Source of the DNA: Streptomyces mesophilus
Lineage (GTDB): Bacteria; Actinomycetota; Actinomycetes; Streptomycetales; Streptomycetaceae
Assembly (NCBI RefSeq): GCF_011044995.1
Contig: NZ_JAAKZW010000006.1
Coordinates: forward strand, 50,607 to 114,606
DNA length: 64,000 nt
Direction of reading: 5' to 3'
Positions 8,644 to 18,873 of the stretch are shown piece after piece. The position numbers were made by a program, and so were the translations under genes. The notes under the pieces were generated by a model, which was not told the DNA's origin, made no database searches, and saw nothing but the letters and a program-made list of their open reading frames with translations. Numbering within the stretch: position 1 is the stretch's first letter; every line of letters begins with the position of its first letter.

Positions 8644-9666
8644 TCAGGACGCGGACGCCGTCACCGGGTAGTGGTCCGACAGATTCGTGTACGTGTAGGA
8701 GGTGCCCCAGCTCGTGACCGTCCAGGGCGCCGACTGCTCCTTGACCACGTGGTTCGCCCACCCCGCAGGGCGCGCATGCCCGGCCCGGTGCAGCACGTAG
8801 TCCAGGTCCTCGCGCGGATCGTCCGGGTAGCGGTCCTTCGCGATCGAGTTGTCCTGGGTGTCGAAGGAGTACGGATGCCCGGTCCGCGCGTCCGCCCCCA
8901 CCAGGCCCCCGTCCGCGAGCATCGAACCGTACTCACCGCTGTGCGAGTCGACGTTCAGATCGCCCGCGACGATGACCTGCTCGGAGGCCGGGATCGCCTT
9001 CGCGTCCAGGAACGCGTCGATGTCCTTCAGCTGGGCGCTGCGCATCGCCGCCGCCTCACCGGAGCCGCACCCGGGATCCGTGGACTGCAGGTGCGTCCCC
9101 ACCACGTGCACCTTGGCGCCGTTCACATCCAGGACCGCATACGCGAAGCCCTTGTTGGAGTACCAGTCCGCGCCGCAGGCGTCCGGGAAGACGTACTGCT
9201 CCTTGCGCAGGACCGGCCACTTGCTGAAGATCGTGACTCCGCCGTCCTCCGGCGTGGTCGTCGAATAGTTGCCACCGGTCGCGTCCCAGCCGGACTTGCT
9301 CCGGCCGACGACGGGCGTCTGGTGCGGATACTCGGCGCGGGCGCCCGCCGCGAGCGCGTCGGAGGAGGAGTTGTCGAAGGCCTCCTGGATCACGACCACG
9401 TCCTGGCCGCGGAAGAAGGACGTCTTCGGGATCGCGGCCGCGCGGTGGTCCTGACCCCAGTTCGGATACAGCGTCTTGCTGAAGAGGAAGGCGTTGTACG
9501 TGAGCACCTTGACGTCCGGCGCGGCCGCCGCCGCGGCGGACCCGGGCGAGGTCGCGACCAGACCGGCACCGGCGAGCAGACCGGCGAGCGCGACAGCGAC
9601 CGGACGAGCGGAACGAACAGAGCGAGCGGAACAAGCAGAGCGAGCGGAACGAGCAGAGCGAGGCAC
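8644..9666 (-). CDS. sph: Secreted sphingomyelin phosphodiesterase (neutral sphingomyelinase type)
   Basis: 340 aa of the endonuclease/exonuclease/phosphatase fold, with the sphingomyelinase-type sequence TLYPNWGQDHRA, QEAFDNSSSD and EYPHQTPVVGRS. Metal and catalytic residues include Asn in LTYNAF, Glu in VVIQEAFD, GTHLQSTDPGC, GDLNVDSH and the final DHYPVTA. It cleaves phosphocholine from sphingomyelin or related phospholipids outside the cell. The GTG at 9666 has GGGAG upstream and opens a signal peptide: an arginine-rich n-region built from an 18-bp tandem repeat, then a hydrophobic stretch ending in SAAAAAA. It is divergent from the S15 peptidase gene. Confidence 0.9.
   Translation of the reverse strand: MPRSARSARSACSARSVRSARPVAVALAGLLAGAGLVATSPGSAAAAAAPDVKVLTYNAFLFSKTLYPNWGQDHRAAAIPKTSFFRGQDVVVIQEAFDNSSSDALAAGARAEYPHQTPVVGRSKSGWDATGGNYSTTTPEDGGVTIFSKWPVLRKEQYVFPDACGADWYSNKGFAYAVLDVNGAKVHVVGTHLQSTDPGCGSGEAAAMRSAQLKDIDAFLDAKAIPASEQVIVAGDLNVDSHSGEYGSMLADGGLVGADARTGHPYSFDTQDNSIAKDRYPDDPREDLDYVLHRAGHARPAGWANHVVKEQSAPWTVTSWGTSYTYTNLSDHYPVTASAS
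9605..9660. repeat. 18-bp tandem repeat inside the signal-peptide n-region
   Basis: Three imperfect copies of an 18-base unit, GAACGAGCAGAGCGAGCG-like, lie head to tail at the start of the sphingomyelinase gene. On the minus strand they encode the Ser-Ala-Arg-rich run of the signal peptide. Confidence 0.75.
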
Positions 9667-9833
9667 AGAGACTCCCGTGTGAAGTGGGGGCAGGAGGTGG
9701 TGCCCGCTCATCAAAGCAGCGCTGGTTACTTCTGAGTAGCCCGCGGATGTCGGCACGTTGTCGCGGCGTCGCACACTCGGTTGTCACGACTGCCCTCTTT
9801 TGCGCGGGAGTTGACCGGAGTAACTTCCGCCGC

Positions 9834-11819
9834 ATGCCGATACCTGCGCGGGCCACCCGCTTCAGACCTGTCGTGCTCATGGCTGCCCTGGCGGCCCTTC
9901 TCCTCTCGCTGCTCTCGCCCGCCTACGCCGCCGCACGCAGCGGCGGCCCCACGGAGAGCAAGCCGGTCTACTCGTACGCGAACGCCATCCGTGAATCCGT
10001 CTGGGTCGACACCGGGCTCGACGGCGACGGCGACGGGAGGACCGACCGCGTCGCCGCGGACATCATCCGCCCGCGCGAACCCGCCCAGCGGGGGCGCAAG
10101 ATCCCCGTGATCATGGACGCCAGCCCGTACTACGCGTGCTGCGGCCGGGGCAACGAGAGCCAGAAGAAGACCTACGACGCCGACGGCAACGTGGTGCAGT
10201 TCCCGCTGTACTACGACAACTACTTCGTCCCGCGCGGCTATGCCTTCGTCGCCGTGGACTTCGCCGGGACGAACCGTTCCGACGGCTGCGTGGACGTCGG
10301 CGGGCGCTCCGACGTGACCTCCGCGAAGGCCGTCGTCGACTGGCTGAACGGCCGCGGCCGCGGCTACACCAGCCGCACCGGCGACGAGCGCGCCAGGGCC
10401 GGCTGGTCCAACGGCGACACCGGCATGATCGGCAAGAGTTACGACGGCACGGTCGCCAACGGCGTCGCCGCGACCGGTGTCGAGGGACTCAAGACCATCG
10501 TGCCGATCGGCGCCATCTCCTCCTGGTACGACTACTACTTCCAGCAGGGCGCCCCGCTCTACGACAGCGGCCCCGAGTGGCTGTCCGACTACGTCGAGAG
10601 CCCCGAGGCGCGTACCCGCTGCGGCGCCGTACAGCAGCGGCTGGTCGACGAGGCGCCGCGCAACGGAAACTGGACCCGCCTGTGGGACGAGCGCAACCAC
10701 GTGCCGGACGCCGACAAGGTCGAGGCCAGCGTGTTCGTCGTACACGGTCAGCAGGACCTCAACGTGCGCGCCAAGCATTTCGGTCAGTGGTGGGACGCGC
10801 TCGCCGAGGAAGGGGTCGAGCGCAAGATCTGGCTGAGCCAGACCGGGCACGTCGACCCGTTCGACTTCCGCCGGGCCGACTGGGTTCGCACCCTGCACCG
10901 CTGGTTCGACCATGAACTCCTCGGCTACGACAACGGCATCGACGACGAGCCGATGGCCGATATCGAGACCGCTCCCGACCAGTGGGGGACCAGCCGCCAC
11001 TGGCCGCCGCGTGCCACGGACACCGTGGCCGTGAAGCCGGGCCCGGGCACCCAGGCCGGCGTCGGCACCCTGGGCCTCGAGTCCGCGCCCCGTGGCGCGA
11101 CGGAAACGTTCACGGACGACCCGAGCCGCGGCGAGACGGACTGGGCCGCCCAGCTCACCACCTCGACGCCGGACAAGGCGGGCTTCGTCACCGAGCCGCT
11201 CGCCAAGGACCTCCGTATCTCCGGGAGTTCGCAGGTCACCGTGACTGCGACCCCCTCGACCCCGACGGCCCACCTCTCCGCCGTCCTGGTCGACCTCGGC
11301 CCCGCCACCATCCGTGACTACGCCGCCGCAGGGGAGGGCATCGTCACGCTGCCCGAACGCAGCTGCTGGGGCGAGAGCCGCGAGGGCGACAGCCCGTGCT
11401 TCAAGGAGACCGCCGCCAAGAGCGCGGACGTCGACTACACGGTGTTCAGCCGCGGCTGGGCCGACCTCGGCACCTATGCCGACCCGCGTACGGAACGTCC
11501 GCTGACGCCGGGCAGGCAGCACACGCTCACCATCGACCTCGCCTCGAGCGACCATGTGATCCCGGCCGGCCACCGTCTCGCCCTCATCGTCGCGGGCACC
11601 GACGCCGGCCTCATCGAACCGCCCGCGACACCGGGCACGTTGACGCTCGATCTGCGCCGCACCACCGCCGAGCTGCCGTTCGTCGGCGGCTGGCGGGCGT
11701 TCGCCGAGGCCACCCGCCCCGGCGCACCCGCCGCCGCACCGCGCGAGAGCCGCTACGAGGGGCTCACGCAGGCACCCCAGGCGCACCGTCTTCCCCCGGA
11801 GAAAGGCCTGATCCCTTGA
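9834..11819 (+). CDS. Exported S15-family X-Pro dipeptidyl-peptidase / CocE-NonD hydrolase
   Basis: 661 aa. The N-terminus has a signal peptide (Arg-rich start, [19 protein letters not shown], then AAR). The alpha/beta-hydrolase triad is visible: Ser202 in GKSYDGT, Asp308 in HGQQDLNV and His339 in TGHVDP. The last 230 residues are the jelly-roll PepX_C domain, with [16 protein letters not shown] and a closing ALIVAGTD. Members remove X-Pro dipeptides or cleave ester and acyl substrates outside the cell. The ATG at 9834 has only a weak distant CGGAG. The stop overlaps the TTG of the M14 peptidase, so both are likely secreted together. Confidence 0.9.
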   Translation: MPIPARATRFRPVVLMAALAALLLSLLSPAYAAARSGGPTESKPVYSYANAIRESVWVDTGLDGDGDGRTDRVAADIIRPREPAQRGRKIPVIMDASPYYACCGRGNESQKKTYDADGNVVQFPLYYDNYFVPRGYAFVAVDFAGTNRSDGCVDVGGRSDVTSAKAVVDWLNGRGRGYTSRTGDERARAGWSNGDTGMIGKSYDGTVANGVAATGVEGLKTIVPIGAISSWYDYYFQQGAPLYDSGPEWLSDYVESPEARTRCGAVQQRLVDEAPRNGNWTRLWDERNHVPDADKVEASVFVVHGQQDLNVRAKHFGQWWDALAEEGVERKIWLSQTGHVDPFDFRRADWVRTLHRWFDHELLGYDNGIDDEPMADIETAPDQWGTSRHWPPRATDTVAVKPGPGTQAGVGTLGLESAPRGATETFTDDPSRGETDWAAQLTTSTPDKAGFVTEPLAKDLRISGSSQVTVTATPSTPTAHLSAVLVDLGPATIRDYAAAGEGIVTLPERSCWGESREGDSPCFKETAAKSADVDYTVFSRGWADLGTYADPRTERPLTPGRQHTLTIDLASSDHVIPAGHRLALIVAGTDAGLIEPPATPGTLTLDLRRTTAELPFVGGWRAFAEATRPGAPAAAPRESRYEGLTQAPQAHRLPPEKGLIP

Positions 11820-13108
11820 GACGCGCACTTTCGCTGACGGCCGCCGCGACCGCGTTCGCGGCGGCCCTGACCGGCCCCGCCCTCGCGGGCTCCGGCCAGA
11901 CGGACAGCTCGACGCCCGGACCCCGGACGGGATTCGAGCAGTCCAACGGCGCCAACTGGACCACCCAGCCCGAGGAACAGGACTTCTTGCGCACGGTCGA
12001 CCGCGACAGCCGCCGGATCAAGGTCGAGCAGATCGGCACCACCAAGCAGAACCGGCCGATCCAGCTCGCCCGTCTCGGCACCGACCGGCCCGGCGCGCCC
12101 ACCGTGCTCCTCATCTGCTCCCAGCACGGCGACGAACCCTCCGGCCGCGAGGCCTGCCTCACCACGCTCCGCGACCTGGCCTACGCCAAGGACAAGCGCA
12201 CCCTCGAACTCCTCGACCGCAGCGAGATCCTGATCGTCCCCACCGCCAACCCCGACGGCCGCGCCGCGGACACCCGCGGCAACTCCGACGGCGTCGACAT
12301 CAACCGCGACCACGTCGCCCTGGCCACCGCGGAGGGCCGCACCCTGGCCCGGGTCATCCGCGACCAGCGCCCCGACGTCATCTACGACCTGCACGAGTAC
12401 GGCGCCACACCCCCGTACTACGACAAGGACCTCTTCGATCTGTGGCCGCGCAACCTCAACACCGACCACGCCGTGCACGACCACGCGCAGGACCTCTCCG
12501 GGGACTACGTCCGGCCGGCCGCCGAGGAGGAGGGCTACTCCACGGGCACGTACGGGATCTGGACCGATCCCGAGACCGGTGAGCCGATCAAGCAGACCGC
12601 GGGCGACGGGCAGGAGCGCATCCTGCGCAACGCCTCCGGCATCAAGCACGCGGTCGGGCTGCTCATCGAGAGCCGTGTCGACCCGCTCACGGATGAGGAG
12701 AAGGCCGACGAGAGCCTGAACAACCGTCGCCGCGTGTACTCGCAACTGGCCGCGCTGGACGGCCTGTTCGCCTTCACCGGCGAGAAGGGGCGCAGTGTCG
12801 ACCGGGCGACCGGCGAGGCCCGTCGCGCCGGGTACGCGGACGAGGGCCCGGTCTATCTCGGCGGCGCCGACAACGATCCCGCCGAGCCGTCCGAGATCCT
12901 CCCCGATCCGCCCTGCGGCTACCGGCTCACCGCCGCGCAGTACGCGGACGTCGGCGACGAACTCGCGCTGCACGGCGTCAAGGTGCGCCCCGACGGCGAC
13001 GGTGTGCTCGTGCCGCTGCGGCAGTCGCTGCGTGCGCTCGTCCCGCTGCTGCTCGACGAGCGGGCGCCGTACCACGTAGTGAACGGGCAACCCGCCGACG
13101 AATGCTGA
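11816..13108 (+). CDS. Exported M14-family zinc carboxypeptidase
   Basis: 430 aa. TTG start at 11816 overlaps the previous stop by 4 bases (TTGA) and has GGAGAAAGG 8 or so bases upstream. The signal peptide is [23 protein letters not shown]. Zinc ligands of the M14 fold are His104 and Glu107 in [10 protein letters not shown] and His193 in YDLHEYG; NPDGR and VDINRDH supply substrate-binding Arg and Asn. The catalytic Glu is probably in GLLIESRVD. The enzyme trims C-terminal residues of peptides outside the cell and so complements the upstream dipeptidyl-peptidase. Confidence 0.9.
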   Translation: MRRALSLTAAATAFAAALTGPALAGSGQTDSSTPGPRTGFEQSNGANWTTQPEEQDFLRTVDRDSRRIKVEQIGTTKQNRPIQLARLGTDRPGAPTVLLICSQHGDEPSGREACLTTLRDLAYAKDKRTLELLDRSEILIVPTANPDGRAADTRGNSDGVDINRDHVALATAEGRTLARVIRDQRPDVIYDLHEYGATPPYYDKDLFDLWPRNLNTDHAVHDHAQDLSGDYVRPAAEEEGYSTGTYGIWTDPETGEPIKQTAGDGQERILRNASGIKHAVGLLIESRVDPLTDEEKADESLNNRRRVYSQLAALDGLFAFTGEKGRSVDRATGEARRAGYADEGPVYLGGADNDPAEPSEILPDPPCGYRLTAAQYADVGDELALHGVKVRPDGDGVLVPLRQSLRALVPLLLDERAPYHVVNGQPADEC

Positions 13109-13185
13109 TGGTCTGTGACCTGTGACACGCGTGTGGTAGCGAAGAGGCGAGCATTACGAAGACGCCACCTCGAAAGGCCCCGCCT

Positions 13186-14904
13186 ATGCCACACGAAGAG
13201 CAGAACAGACCGGAAGACCAGAAGAAAAGGGCCGGCCGGGGAGAACCGCATCTGTCCACGGGACTCCCCGGCAGTCCCCACGACCACGGTGTGGTGACGA
13301 CCGACCGGGTGGTGTTCGGCGTCACGGCCGCCATCACGCTCGCCTTCGTCCTGTGGGGCGCGCTCGCCACCGACAGCCTCGAGGACGTCTCGGCGAAGGC
13401 GCTCAACGGGTTGATCCACAACGCCGGTTGGGCCTTCGTCCTCGCCGCATCGGGCTTCGTGGTCTTCGCGCTGTGGCTGGCGATCAGCCGCTACGGGAAG
13501 ATCACCCTGGGCCGCGAGGGCGAGGAGCCCGAGTTCCGGACGGTGTCCTGGGTCGCGATGATGTTCAGCGCCGGTATGGGCATCGGCCTGATGTTCTACG
13601 GCGTGAGCGAGCCCCTCGCGCACTTCACCACCCCGCCGCCCGGCACCGACCCCGCCGACTCGGCCACGGCCATGATGACCGCGATGGCCACCACGCTCTT
13701 CCACTGGACGCTGCACCCGTGGGCGATCTACGCCGTGGTGGGTCTCGCGATCGCGTACAGCACCTTCCGCCGAGGCCGGCGGCAGACGATCAGCGCGGTG
13801 TTCACCCCGCTCATCGGCAAGAGGCACGCCAACGGCGGCTGGGGCCGCGTGATCGACATCCTCGCCATCTTCGCCACGCTCTTCGGCTCGGCCGCCTCCC
13901 TCGGGCTCGGCACCCTGCAGATCAGCAGTGGCATGAAGGAGCTCGACTGGGCCAAGACCATCGGTACGGGCGTGCTCGTGGCGATCATCGCGGTGCTCAC
14001 CGCGGCCTTCGTCCTTTCGGCGGTCTCCGGTGTCGAGAAGGGCATCCAGTGGCTGTCCAACACCAACATGGTGCTCGCCCTGGTCCTCGCCCTCTTCGTG
14101 TTCATCGCGGGCCCGACCGTGATCGTCCTCGACCTGCTGCCCACCTCGATCGCCGCCTACCTGGGCGATCTGCCGCAGTTGGCGGGCCGCACCGAGGCGA
14201 GCGGCGGCGAGGGTGTCGCGGACTGGCTGGGCAGCTGGACGGTCTTCTACTGGGCGTGGTGGATCTCCTGGACGCCCTTCGTCGGCATGTTCATCGCGCG
14301 GATCAGCCGCGGCCGCACCATCCGCCAGTTCATCGGCGGCGTGATCCTGGTGCCGAGCACGGTCAGCCTGGTCTGGTTCGCCATCTTCGGCGGTACGGCG
14401 ATGAAGATGAAGGAGAGCGGTCGGCTCGGCGACGAGGCCACGCCCGAGGGTCAACTCTTCGCGCTGCTTCGGGAGTTCCCCATCCCCACCGTGATGAGCA
14501 TCCTCGTCATGGTCCTCGTCGGCATCTTCTTCGTCTCCGGCGCGGACGCGGCGTCCATCGTCATGGGCACGCTCTCGCAGCGCGGCACCTTCGAACCGAC
14601 CCGCCTCGTGGTGGTGTTCTGGGGTGTGGTCACCGGAGCCGTCGCCGCCGTGATGCTGATGATCGGCAACGGCAAGCCCAACGCCCTGCAAGGTCTGCAG
14701 AACCTCACGATCCTGGCCGCCGCGCCCTTTGTGATCGTGATGCTCGGCATGTGCTGGTCGCTGATGCGCGATCTGCGCAGGGACCCGCTGATCGTCCGGG
14801 GCGAAATGGGTGAGGAAGCCGTCGAGATGGCCGTGATCGCGGGCCATGAGAAGTACGACGGTGAGTTCGAGCTCAGGATCGGACCGGCGCCGATCGACGA
14901 GTGA
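13186..14904 (+). CDS. BCCT-family betaine/carnitine/choline transporter
   Basis: 572 aa with about 12 membrane helices, usual for BCCT carriers. The family signature region is WAWWISWTPFVGMFIARISRGRTIR near residue 350, and the substrate box includes the earlier TLFHWTLHPWAIYAVVGLAIAY. These carriers take up compatible solutes such as glycine betaine, powered by sodium or protons. The ATG has GAAAGG 9 bases upstream. The hydrophilic first 40 residues are longer than in some members. It stands alone and is closed by a hairpin at 14911. Confidence 0.94.
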   Translation: MPHEEQNRPEDQKKRAGRGEPHLSTGLPGSPHDHGVVTTDRVVFGVTAAITLAFVLWGALATDSLEDVSAKALNGLIHNAGWAFVLAASGFVVFALWLAISRYGKITLGREGEEPEFRTVSWVAMMFSAGMGIGLMFYGVSEPLAHFTTPPPGTDPADSATAMMTAMATTLFHWTLHPWAIYAVVGLAIAYSTFRRGRRQTISAVFTPLIGKRHANGGWGRVIDILAIFATLFGSAASLGLGTLQISSGMKELDWAKTIGTGVLVAIIAVLTAAFVLSAVSGVEKGIQWLSNTNMVLALVLALFVFIAGPTVIVLDLLPTSIAAYLGDLPQLAGRTEASGGEGVADWLGSWTVFYWAWWISWTPFVGMFIARISRGRTIRQFIGGVILVPSTVSLVWFAIFGGTAMKMKESGRLGDEATPEGQLFALLREFPIPTVMSILVMVLVGIFFVSGADAASIVMGTLSQRGTFEPTRLVVVFWGVVTGAVAAVMLMIGNGKPNALQGLQNLTILAAAPFVIVMLGMCWSLMRDLRRDPLIVRGEMGEEAVEMAVIAGHEKYDGEFELRIGPAPIDE

Positions 14905-14910
14905 CAGCGG

Positions 14911-14939
14911 GGGAGCGGGGCGCACCGCGTCCCGCTCCC
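14911..14939 (+). terminator. Hairpin after the BCCT gene
   Basis: GGGAGCGGG and its complement CCCGCTCCC with an 11-base GC-rich loop start 7 bases after the stop. Confidence 0.6.
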
Positions 14940-15032
14940 TCGTACACCCTCGGTGCGTGCCCCGAGAAGAACCCGATCAGCGGAATATCGCAGTCAGGCT
15001 CGCTTCCGCCCTCGGATGGGGATACTCGTGGC

Positions 15033-16064
15033 ATGTGTGCCGAGTACGCGACCTTCGGTCTTGCCCCGGCGATGCGGGCCGGCGGCGTCCTGGCCAACGG
15101 TGACTACCAAGTCCACCGTGATTTCACGGACTTCATCGTGGAAGGCAGGCCGCTGCTCTTCCAGCTGTCCGACCTCGACGCGGTGTCCCCGCTCGCCTCG
15201 GACGTACCACCCGCGATCTTCACCACGCATGTGCGCAGACTCCTGCTCGAGGCCGAAGCCCCGCTGCCCGACGGGAGGTTCGTCATCTACGGCTGTCCCG
15301 AATGCGAGTCCCTCGAATGCGGCGCGGTCACCGCGGTCATAGAGAAGGACCCGGACAACGGCGAGGACTTCATCTGGCGGGACTTCGCCTGGCAGACCCA
15401 GGACGAGGTCGACCTCGAACGTGACGCGTACCACGGCATCGGGCCGTTCCGTTTCCGCGGCTCCGAGTACCGCAGCGAGCTCGCGCGGCTGCTCGCCACC
15501 CCCGAACCCGCCCTGCCGCGGCGGGTGTTGCTGATCGGCGCCAGGGTCGCCGTGCTCGCCAAGCTCGCCGCCGCGCTGCGCACCATAGGCATAGGCGCCG
15601 AGATCACCCAGGACGCCACCGGTGTGCCACCCGAGGAGCTGCGGACGTACGGCGCCGTCGCCTTCGGCCGGGCGGTGACCGACACCCAACGGGCCCTGGT
15701 GCGCGAGGCGTTCGAGCGTACGGGGGTGGAGGTCGTGTACGTGGACGGGCTCGCTCCGATCATCCCGGTCCTGGTGGCGCAGATCGAGGACGCGCTCGAC
15801 CACAGCCCGGTGGAGCAGCGGCGGCTGACCCGCCTGGTGGCGGCGGACGGCGAGGCGGGGATCGAGGTCACCTCGACCTGCCGGGTCCGGCTCACCGGCT
15901 ACCGGCTCGACCGGCTCTACCGGACGCATACGCACGAGCTGTTCGACGATGTCCTGGAGGCCGGCAAGCACCGGATCGCCCTGGAGGCGAAGGCGGTGAA
16001 GGGGGAGTCGTACATCGTGGCGCGGACCACGGACAGTGTGCTTGTCGCGCCGATGGTGCGCTGA
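15033..16064 (+). CDS. Conserved protein of unknown function (often named oxidoreductase)
   Basis: 343 aa from the ATG at 15033. I do not assign an activity. The N-terminal half begins MCAEYATFG and contains a cysteine cluster YGCPECESLECG near residues 90-101, which could bind a metal. The second half begins RRVLLIGARVAVLAKLAAAL, a beta-alpha unit like a Rossmann half, and continues with alternating strands and helices (YGAVAFGR, VVYVDGLAPIIPVLV). GGATGGGGA lies about 14 bases before the ATG. It is convergent with tex across a shared hairpin. Confidence 0.7.
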   Translation: MCAEYATFGLAPAMRAGGVLANGDYQVHRDFTDFIVEGRPLLFQLSDLDAVSPLASDVPPAIFTTHVRRLLLEAEAPLPDGRFVIYGCPECESLECGAVTAVIEKDPDNGEDFIWRDFAWQTQDEVDLERDAYHGIGPFRFRGSEYRSELARLLATPEPALPRRVLLIGARVAVLAKLAAALRTIGIGAEITQDATGVPPEELRTYGAVAFGRAVTDTQRALVREAFERTGVEVVYVDGLAPIIPVLVAQIEDALDHSPVEQRRLTRLVAADGEAGIEVTSTCRVRLTGYRLDRLYRTHTHELFDDVLEAGKHRIALEAKAVKGESYIVARTTDSVLVAPMVR

Positions 16065-16070
16065 CACGCC

Positions 16071-16102
16071 GAAGGGGGCGGCCTGTCGAGGCCGCCCCCT
16101 TC
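16071..16102. terminator. Bidirectional hairpin between convergent genes
   Basis: A perfect 14-bp stem GAAGGGGGCGGCCT / AGGCCGCCCCCTTC with a 4-base loop GTCG sits between the stop at 16064 and the tex stop at 16116, with A/T-poor flanks. Confidence 0.85.
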
Positions 16103-16115
16103 AACCGCTTTGCCG

Positions 16116-18533
16116 TCAGCGGCGCTTGGGGTCGACCAGACCCGCCTTGCGCAACGCGTCGGCCATCGCGCTGTTCGCCGGCGCGGGCGCCGGACGGCCG
16201 GCGCCGCCACCCGCACCGCCGCCACCGCGCCGGTCCCGGTTGCCGCCCCCGCGCTGCTGCCGGCCGCCGCCGTCACGCTGCTGCGGCGGACGGCCGCCCT
16301 GACCGCCGCGCTCACGCCGGCCGCCACCGGCGGGCTTCTCGCCGCCGTCCTTGGCGGCCTCGTCGTCCAGGCGCAGCGTCAACGAGATCCGCTTGCGCGG
16401 GATGTCGACGTCGAGCACCTTCACCTTGACGATGTCGCCGGGCTTCACCACATCGCGCGGGTCCTTGACGAACGTCTTGGACAGCGCGGAGACATGGGCC
16501 AGACCGTCCTGGTGCACACCGATGTCGATGAAGGCACCGAAGGCCGCCACGTTGGTGACCACACCTTCGAGCACCATCCCGGACGCCAGATCGCCGATCT
16601 TCTCGACGCCGTCCTTGAAGGTGGCCGTCTTGAACGCGGGCCGCGGGTCGCGCCCGGGCTTCTCCAGCTCGCGCAGGATGTCGGTGACGGTCGGCAGACC
16701 GAAGGTCTCGTCCACGAAGTCGGAGGCCCTCAGGGACTTGAGCGTCGCGGTGTTGCCGACCAGCGAGGCCACCTCGCCGCCGGTCGTCTTCACCATCCGC
16801 CGCACCACGGGGTACGCCTCGGGGTGCACGGACGAGGCGTCAAGCGGGTCGTCACCGCCGCGGATCCGCAGGAAGCCCGCGCACTGCTCGTACGCCTTCG
16901 GGCCGAGCCGCGCCACCTCCTTGAGTCCGGTACGGGCGCGGAACGGGCCGTTCGCGTCCCGGTGGGCCACGATGTTCTCGGCCAGTCCCGCGCCGATGCC
17001 GGAGACGCGGGCGAGCAGGGGCGCGGACGCGGTGTTCACATCGACGCCGACGCCGTTCACACAGTCCTCGACCACCGCGTCGAGGGAGCGCGAGAGCTTC
17101 ACCTCGGACAGGTCGTGCTGGTACTGGCCGACCCCGATGGATTTCGGATCGATCTTCACCAGCTCGGCCAGGGGGTCCTGGAGGCGGCGCGCGATCGAGA
17201 CCGCGCCACGGATCGACACATCCAGGTCGGGCAGCTCCTGCGAGGCGAAGGCCGAGGCCGAGTACACGGAGGCGCCGGCCTCCGAGACCATCACCTTGGT
17301 GAGCTTCAACTCCGGGTGCTTGGTGATGAGTTCACCGGCGAGCTTGTCGGTCTCGCGAGAGGCCGTGCCGTTGCCGATCGCGATCAGCTCGACCTTGTGC
17401 TCGGCGGCGAGCCGCGCGAGCTTGGCGATGGCCTCGTCCCACTTGTTGGCCGGGACATGCGGGTAGATGGTGTCCTTCGCGACCACCTTGCCGGTCGCGT
17501 CGACGACGGCCACCTTCACACCCGTACGGAAACCGGGGTCGAGCCCCAGCGTCGCGCGGGTGCCGGCGGGCGCGGCGAGCAGCAGATCGCGGAGGTTCGA
17601 CGCGAACACCTTGACCGCCTCGTCCTCGGCGGCGGTACGCAGCCGCAGCCGCAGGTCGATGCCGAGGTGCACGAGGATCCGGGTGCGCCAGGCCCAACGG
17701 GCCGTGTCCTGAAGCCACTTGTCGCCCGGACGGCCACGGTCGGCGATCCCGAACTTGTGCGCCACGATGCCCTCGTACGAAGAGGGTCCGTCCGTGGCCT
17801 CCTCCGGCTCGAGGACCAGATCGAGCACACCTTCCTTCTCGCCGCGCAGCATCGCCAGGATGCGGTGCGAGGGAAGGTCGGTGAACGGCTCGGCGAAGTC
17901 GAAGTAGTCCGAGAACTTGGCGCCCTCGGTCTCCTTGCCCTCGCGCACCTTGGCGGCGAGCCGGCCGCGCGTCCACATCCGCTCGCGCAGCTCACCGATC
18001 AGATCCGCGTCCTCCGCGAACCGCTCGGTGAGGATCGCGCGGGCCCCGTCCAGGGCGGCCTGTGCGTCCGCGACGCCCTTGTCGGCGTCCACGAACGCGG
18101 CCGCGGCGGCCGTCGGTTCCACGGTCGGGTCGCCGAACAGGCCGTCGGCCAGCGGCTCCAGACCGGCCTCGCGGGCGATCTGCGCCTTGGTGCGGCGCTT
18201 CGGCTTGTACGGCAGATAGATGTCCTCGAGCCGCGCCTTGGTGTCGGCCGCACGGATCTGCGCCTCGAGCGCGTCGGTGAGCTTGCCCTGCTCCCGTACC
18301 GAATCGAGGACCGCGGTGCGGCGCTCCTCCAACTCGCGCAGATACCGCAGCCGCTCCTCGAGCGTGCGCAGCTGCGCATCGTCGAGCATGCCGGTGGCTT
18401 CCTTGCGGTACCGCGCGATGAAGGGCACGGTCGAGCCGCCGTCCAGCAGCTCGACCGCAGCCTTGACCTGCCGCTCCGCTACGCCGAGCTCCTCGGCGAT
18501 CCTGCTCTCGATGGACAACGTGGGTGTCGTCAC
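16116..18533 (-). CDS. tex: Tex family RNA-binding transcription accessory protein
   Basis: 805 aa. Order: N-terminal helical Tex part ([20 protein letters not shown]..., with [13 protein letters not shown] near residue 37), YqgF-like nuclease fold ([18 protein letters not shown]), helix-hairpin-helix pairs ([21 protein letters not shown]), and an S1 RNA-binding domain ([29 protein letters not shown]) near residue 650. An unusually long Gly/Arg/Gln-rich tail of about 60 residues follows the S1 domain. Tex binds nucleic acids and affects transcription and translation. A small LPFR-motif gene precedes it on the same strand. Confidence 0.96.
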   Translation of the reverse strand: MTTPTLSIESRIAEELGVAERQVKAAVELLDGGSTVPFIARYRKEATGMLDDAQLRTLEERLRYLRELEERRTAVLDSVREQGKLTDALEAQIRAADTKARLEDIYLPYKPKRRTKAQIAREAGLEPLADGLFGDPTVEPTAAAAAFVDADKGVADAQAALDGARAILTERFAEDADLIGELRERMWTRGRLAAKVREGKETEGAKFSDYFDFAEPFTDLPSHRILAMLRGEKEGVLDLVLEPEEATDGPSSYEGIVAHKFGIADRGRPGDKWLQDTARWAWRTRILVHLGIDLRLRLRTAAEDEAVKVFASNLRDLLLAAPAGTRATLGLDPGFRTGVKVAVVDATGKVVAKDTIYPHVPANKWDEAIAKLARLAAEHKVELIAIGNGTASRETDKLAGELITKHPELKLTKVMVSEAGASVYSASAFASQELPDLDVSIRGAVSIARRLQDPLAELVKIDPKSIGVGQYQHDLSEVKLSRSLDAVVEDCVNGVGVDVNTASAPLLARVSGIGAGLAENIVAHRDANGPFRARTGLKEVARLGPKAYEQCAGFLRIRGGDDPLDASSVHPEAYPVVRRMVKTTGGEVASLVGNTATLKSLRASDFVDETFGLPTVTDILRELEKPGRDPRPAFKTATFKDGVEKIGDLASGMVLEGVVTNVAAFGAFIDIGVHQDGLAHVSALSKTFVKDPRDVVKPGDIVKVKVLDVDIPRKRISLTLRLDDEAAKDGGEKPAGGGRRERGGQGGRPPQQRDGGGRQQRGGGNRDRRGGGGAGGGAGRPAPAPANSAMADALRKAGLVDPKRR

Positions 18534-18644
18534 GATTCCCGTACCGCCTTCTCGCTGAGCTTGAGCCCGCCATTGTGGCAGGTGGCGAGGGCGGGTGGAG
18601 AGCCGGTGGGGCGGGAGGCGCGCCGTGGTGTCCGGCCCGCGAAC

Positions 18645-18791
18645 TCAGACGCGGCGCGGCGCCCGGGTGCGGCGTCCGCCGCTCCTGGAGGCGCCGCCGA
18701 ACAGCCGGGCCACAGCCCGGAACGGCAACGTCACCACGGTGGCGACGGCCCCGCCTATCTGTCGGAGCACATCTGCGATGGCGCGGAACAC
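18645..18791 (-). CDS. LPFR-motif small protein, 48 aa
   Basis: A GTG-started ORF of 48 codons. AAAGGGGA stands 5-12 bases before the GTG, an excellent ribosome-binding site. The protein starts VFRAIADVLRQIGG, has the hydrophobic AVATVV stretch, then the motif TLPFRAVARLFGGAS and a basic end RRTRAPRRV. This matches what I remember of the actinobacterial LPFR-motif small protein family, whose function is not known. The amphipathic, positively charged character suggests membrane association. It lies 111 bp before tex on the same strand. Confidence 0.8.
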   Translation of the reverse strand: MFRAIADVLRQIGGAVATVVTLPFRAVARLFGGASRSGGRRTRAPRRV

Positions 18792-18873
18792 GGTTTCCCC
18801 TTTCGTCGGCGAACACTGCTCGGAGACGATCGGGTAGCCGGGAGTGCGCCGGTCAAACGCGCGTACGCTCCGG

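Noticed and set aside
9726..11828. 700-codon minus-strand frame opposite the S15 peptidase
   Set aside because: Shadow frame; the plus-strand protein has the catalytic triad and a signal peptide.
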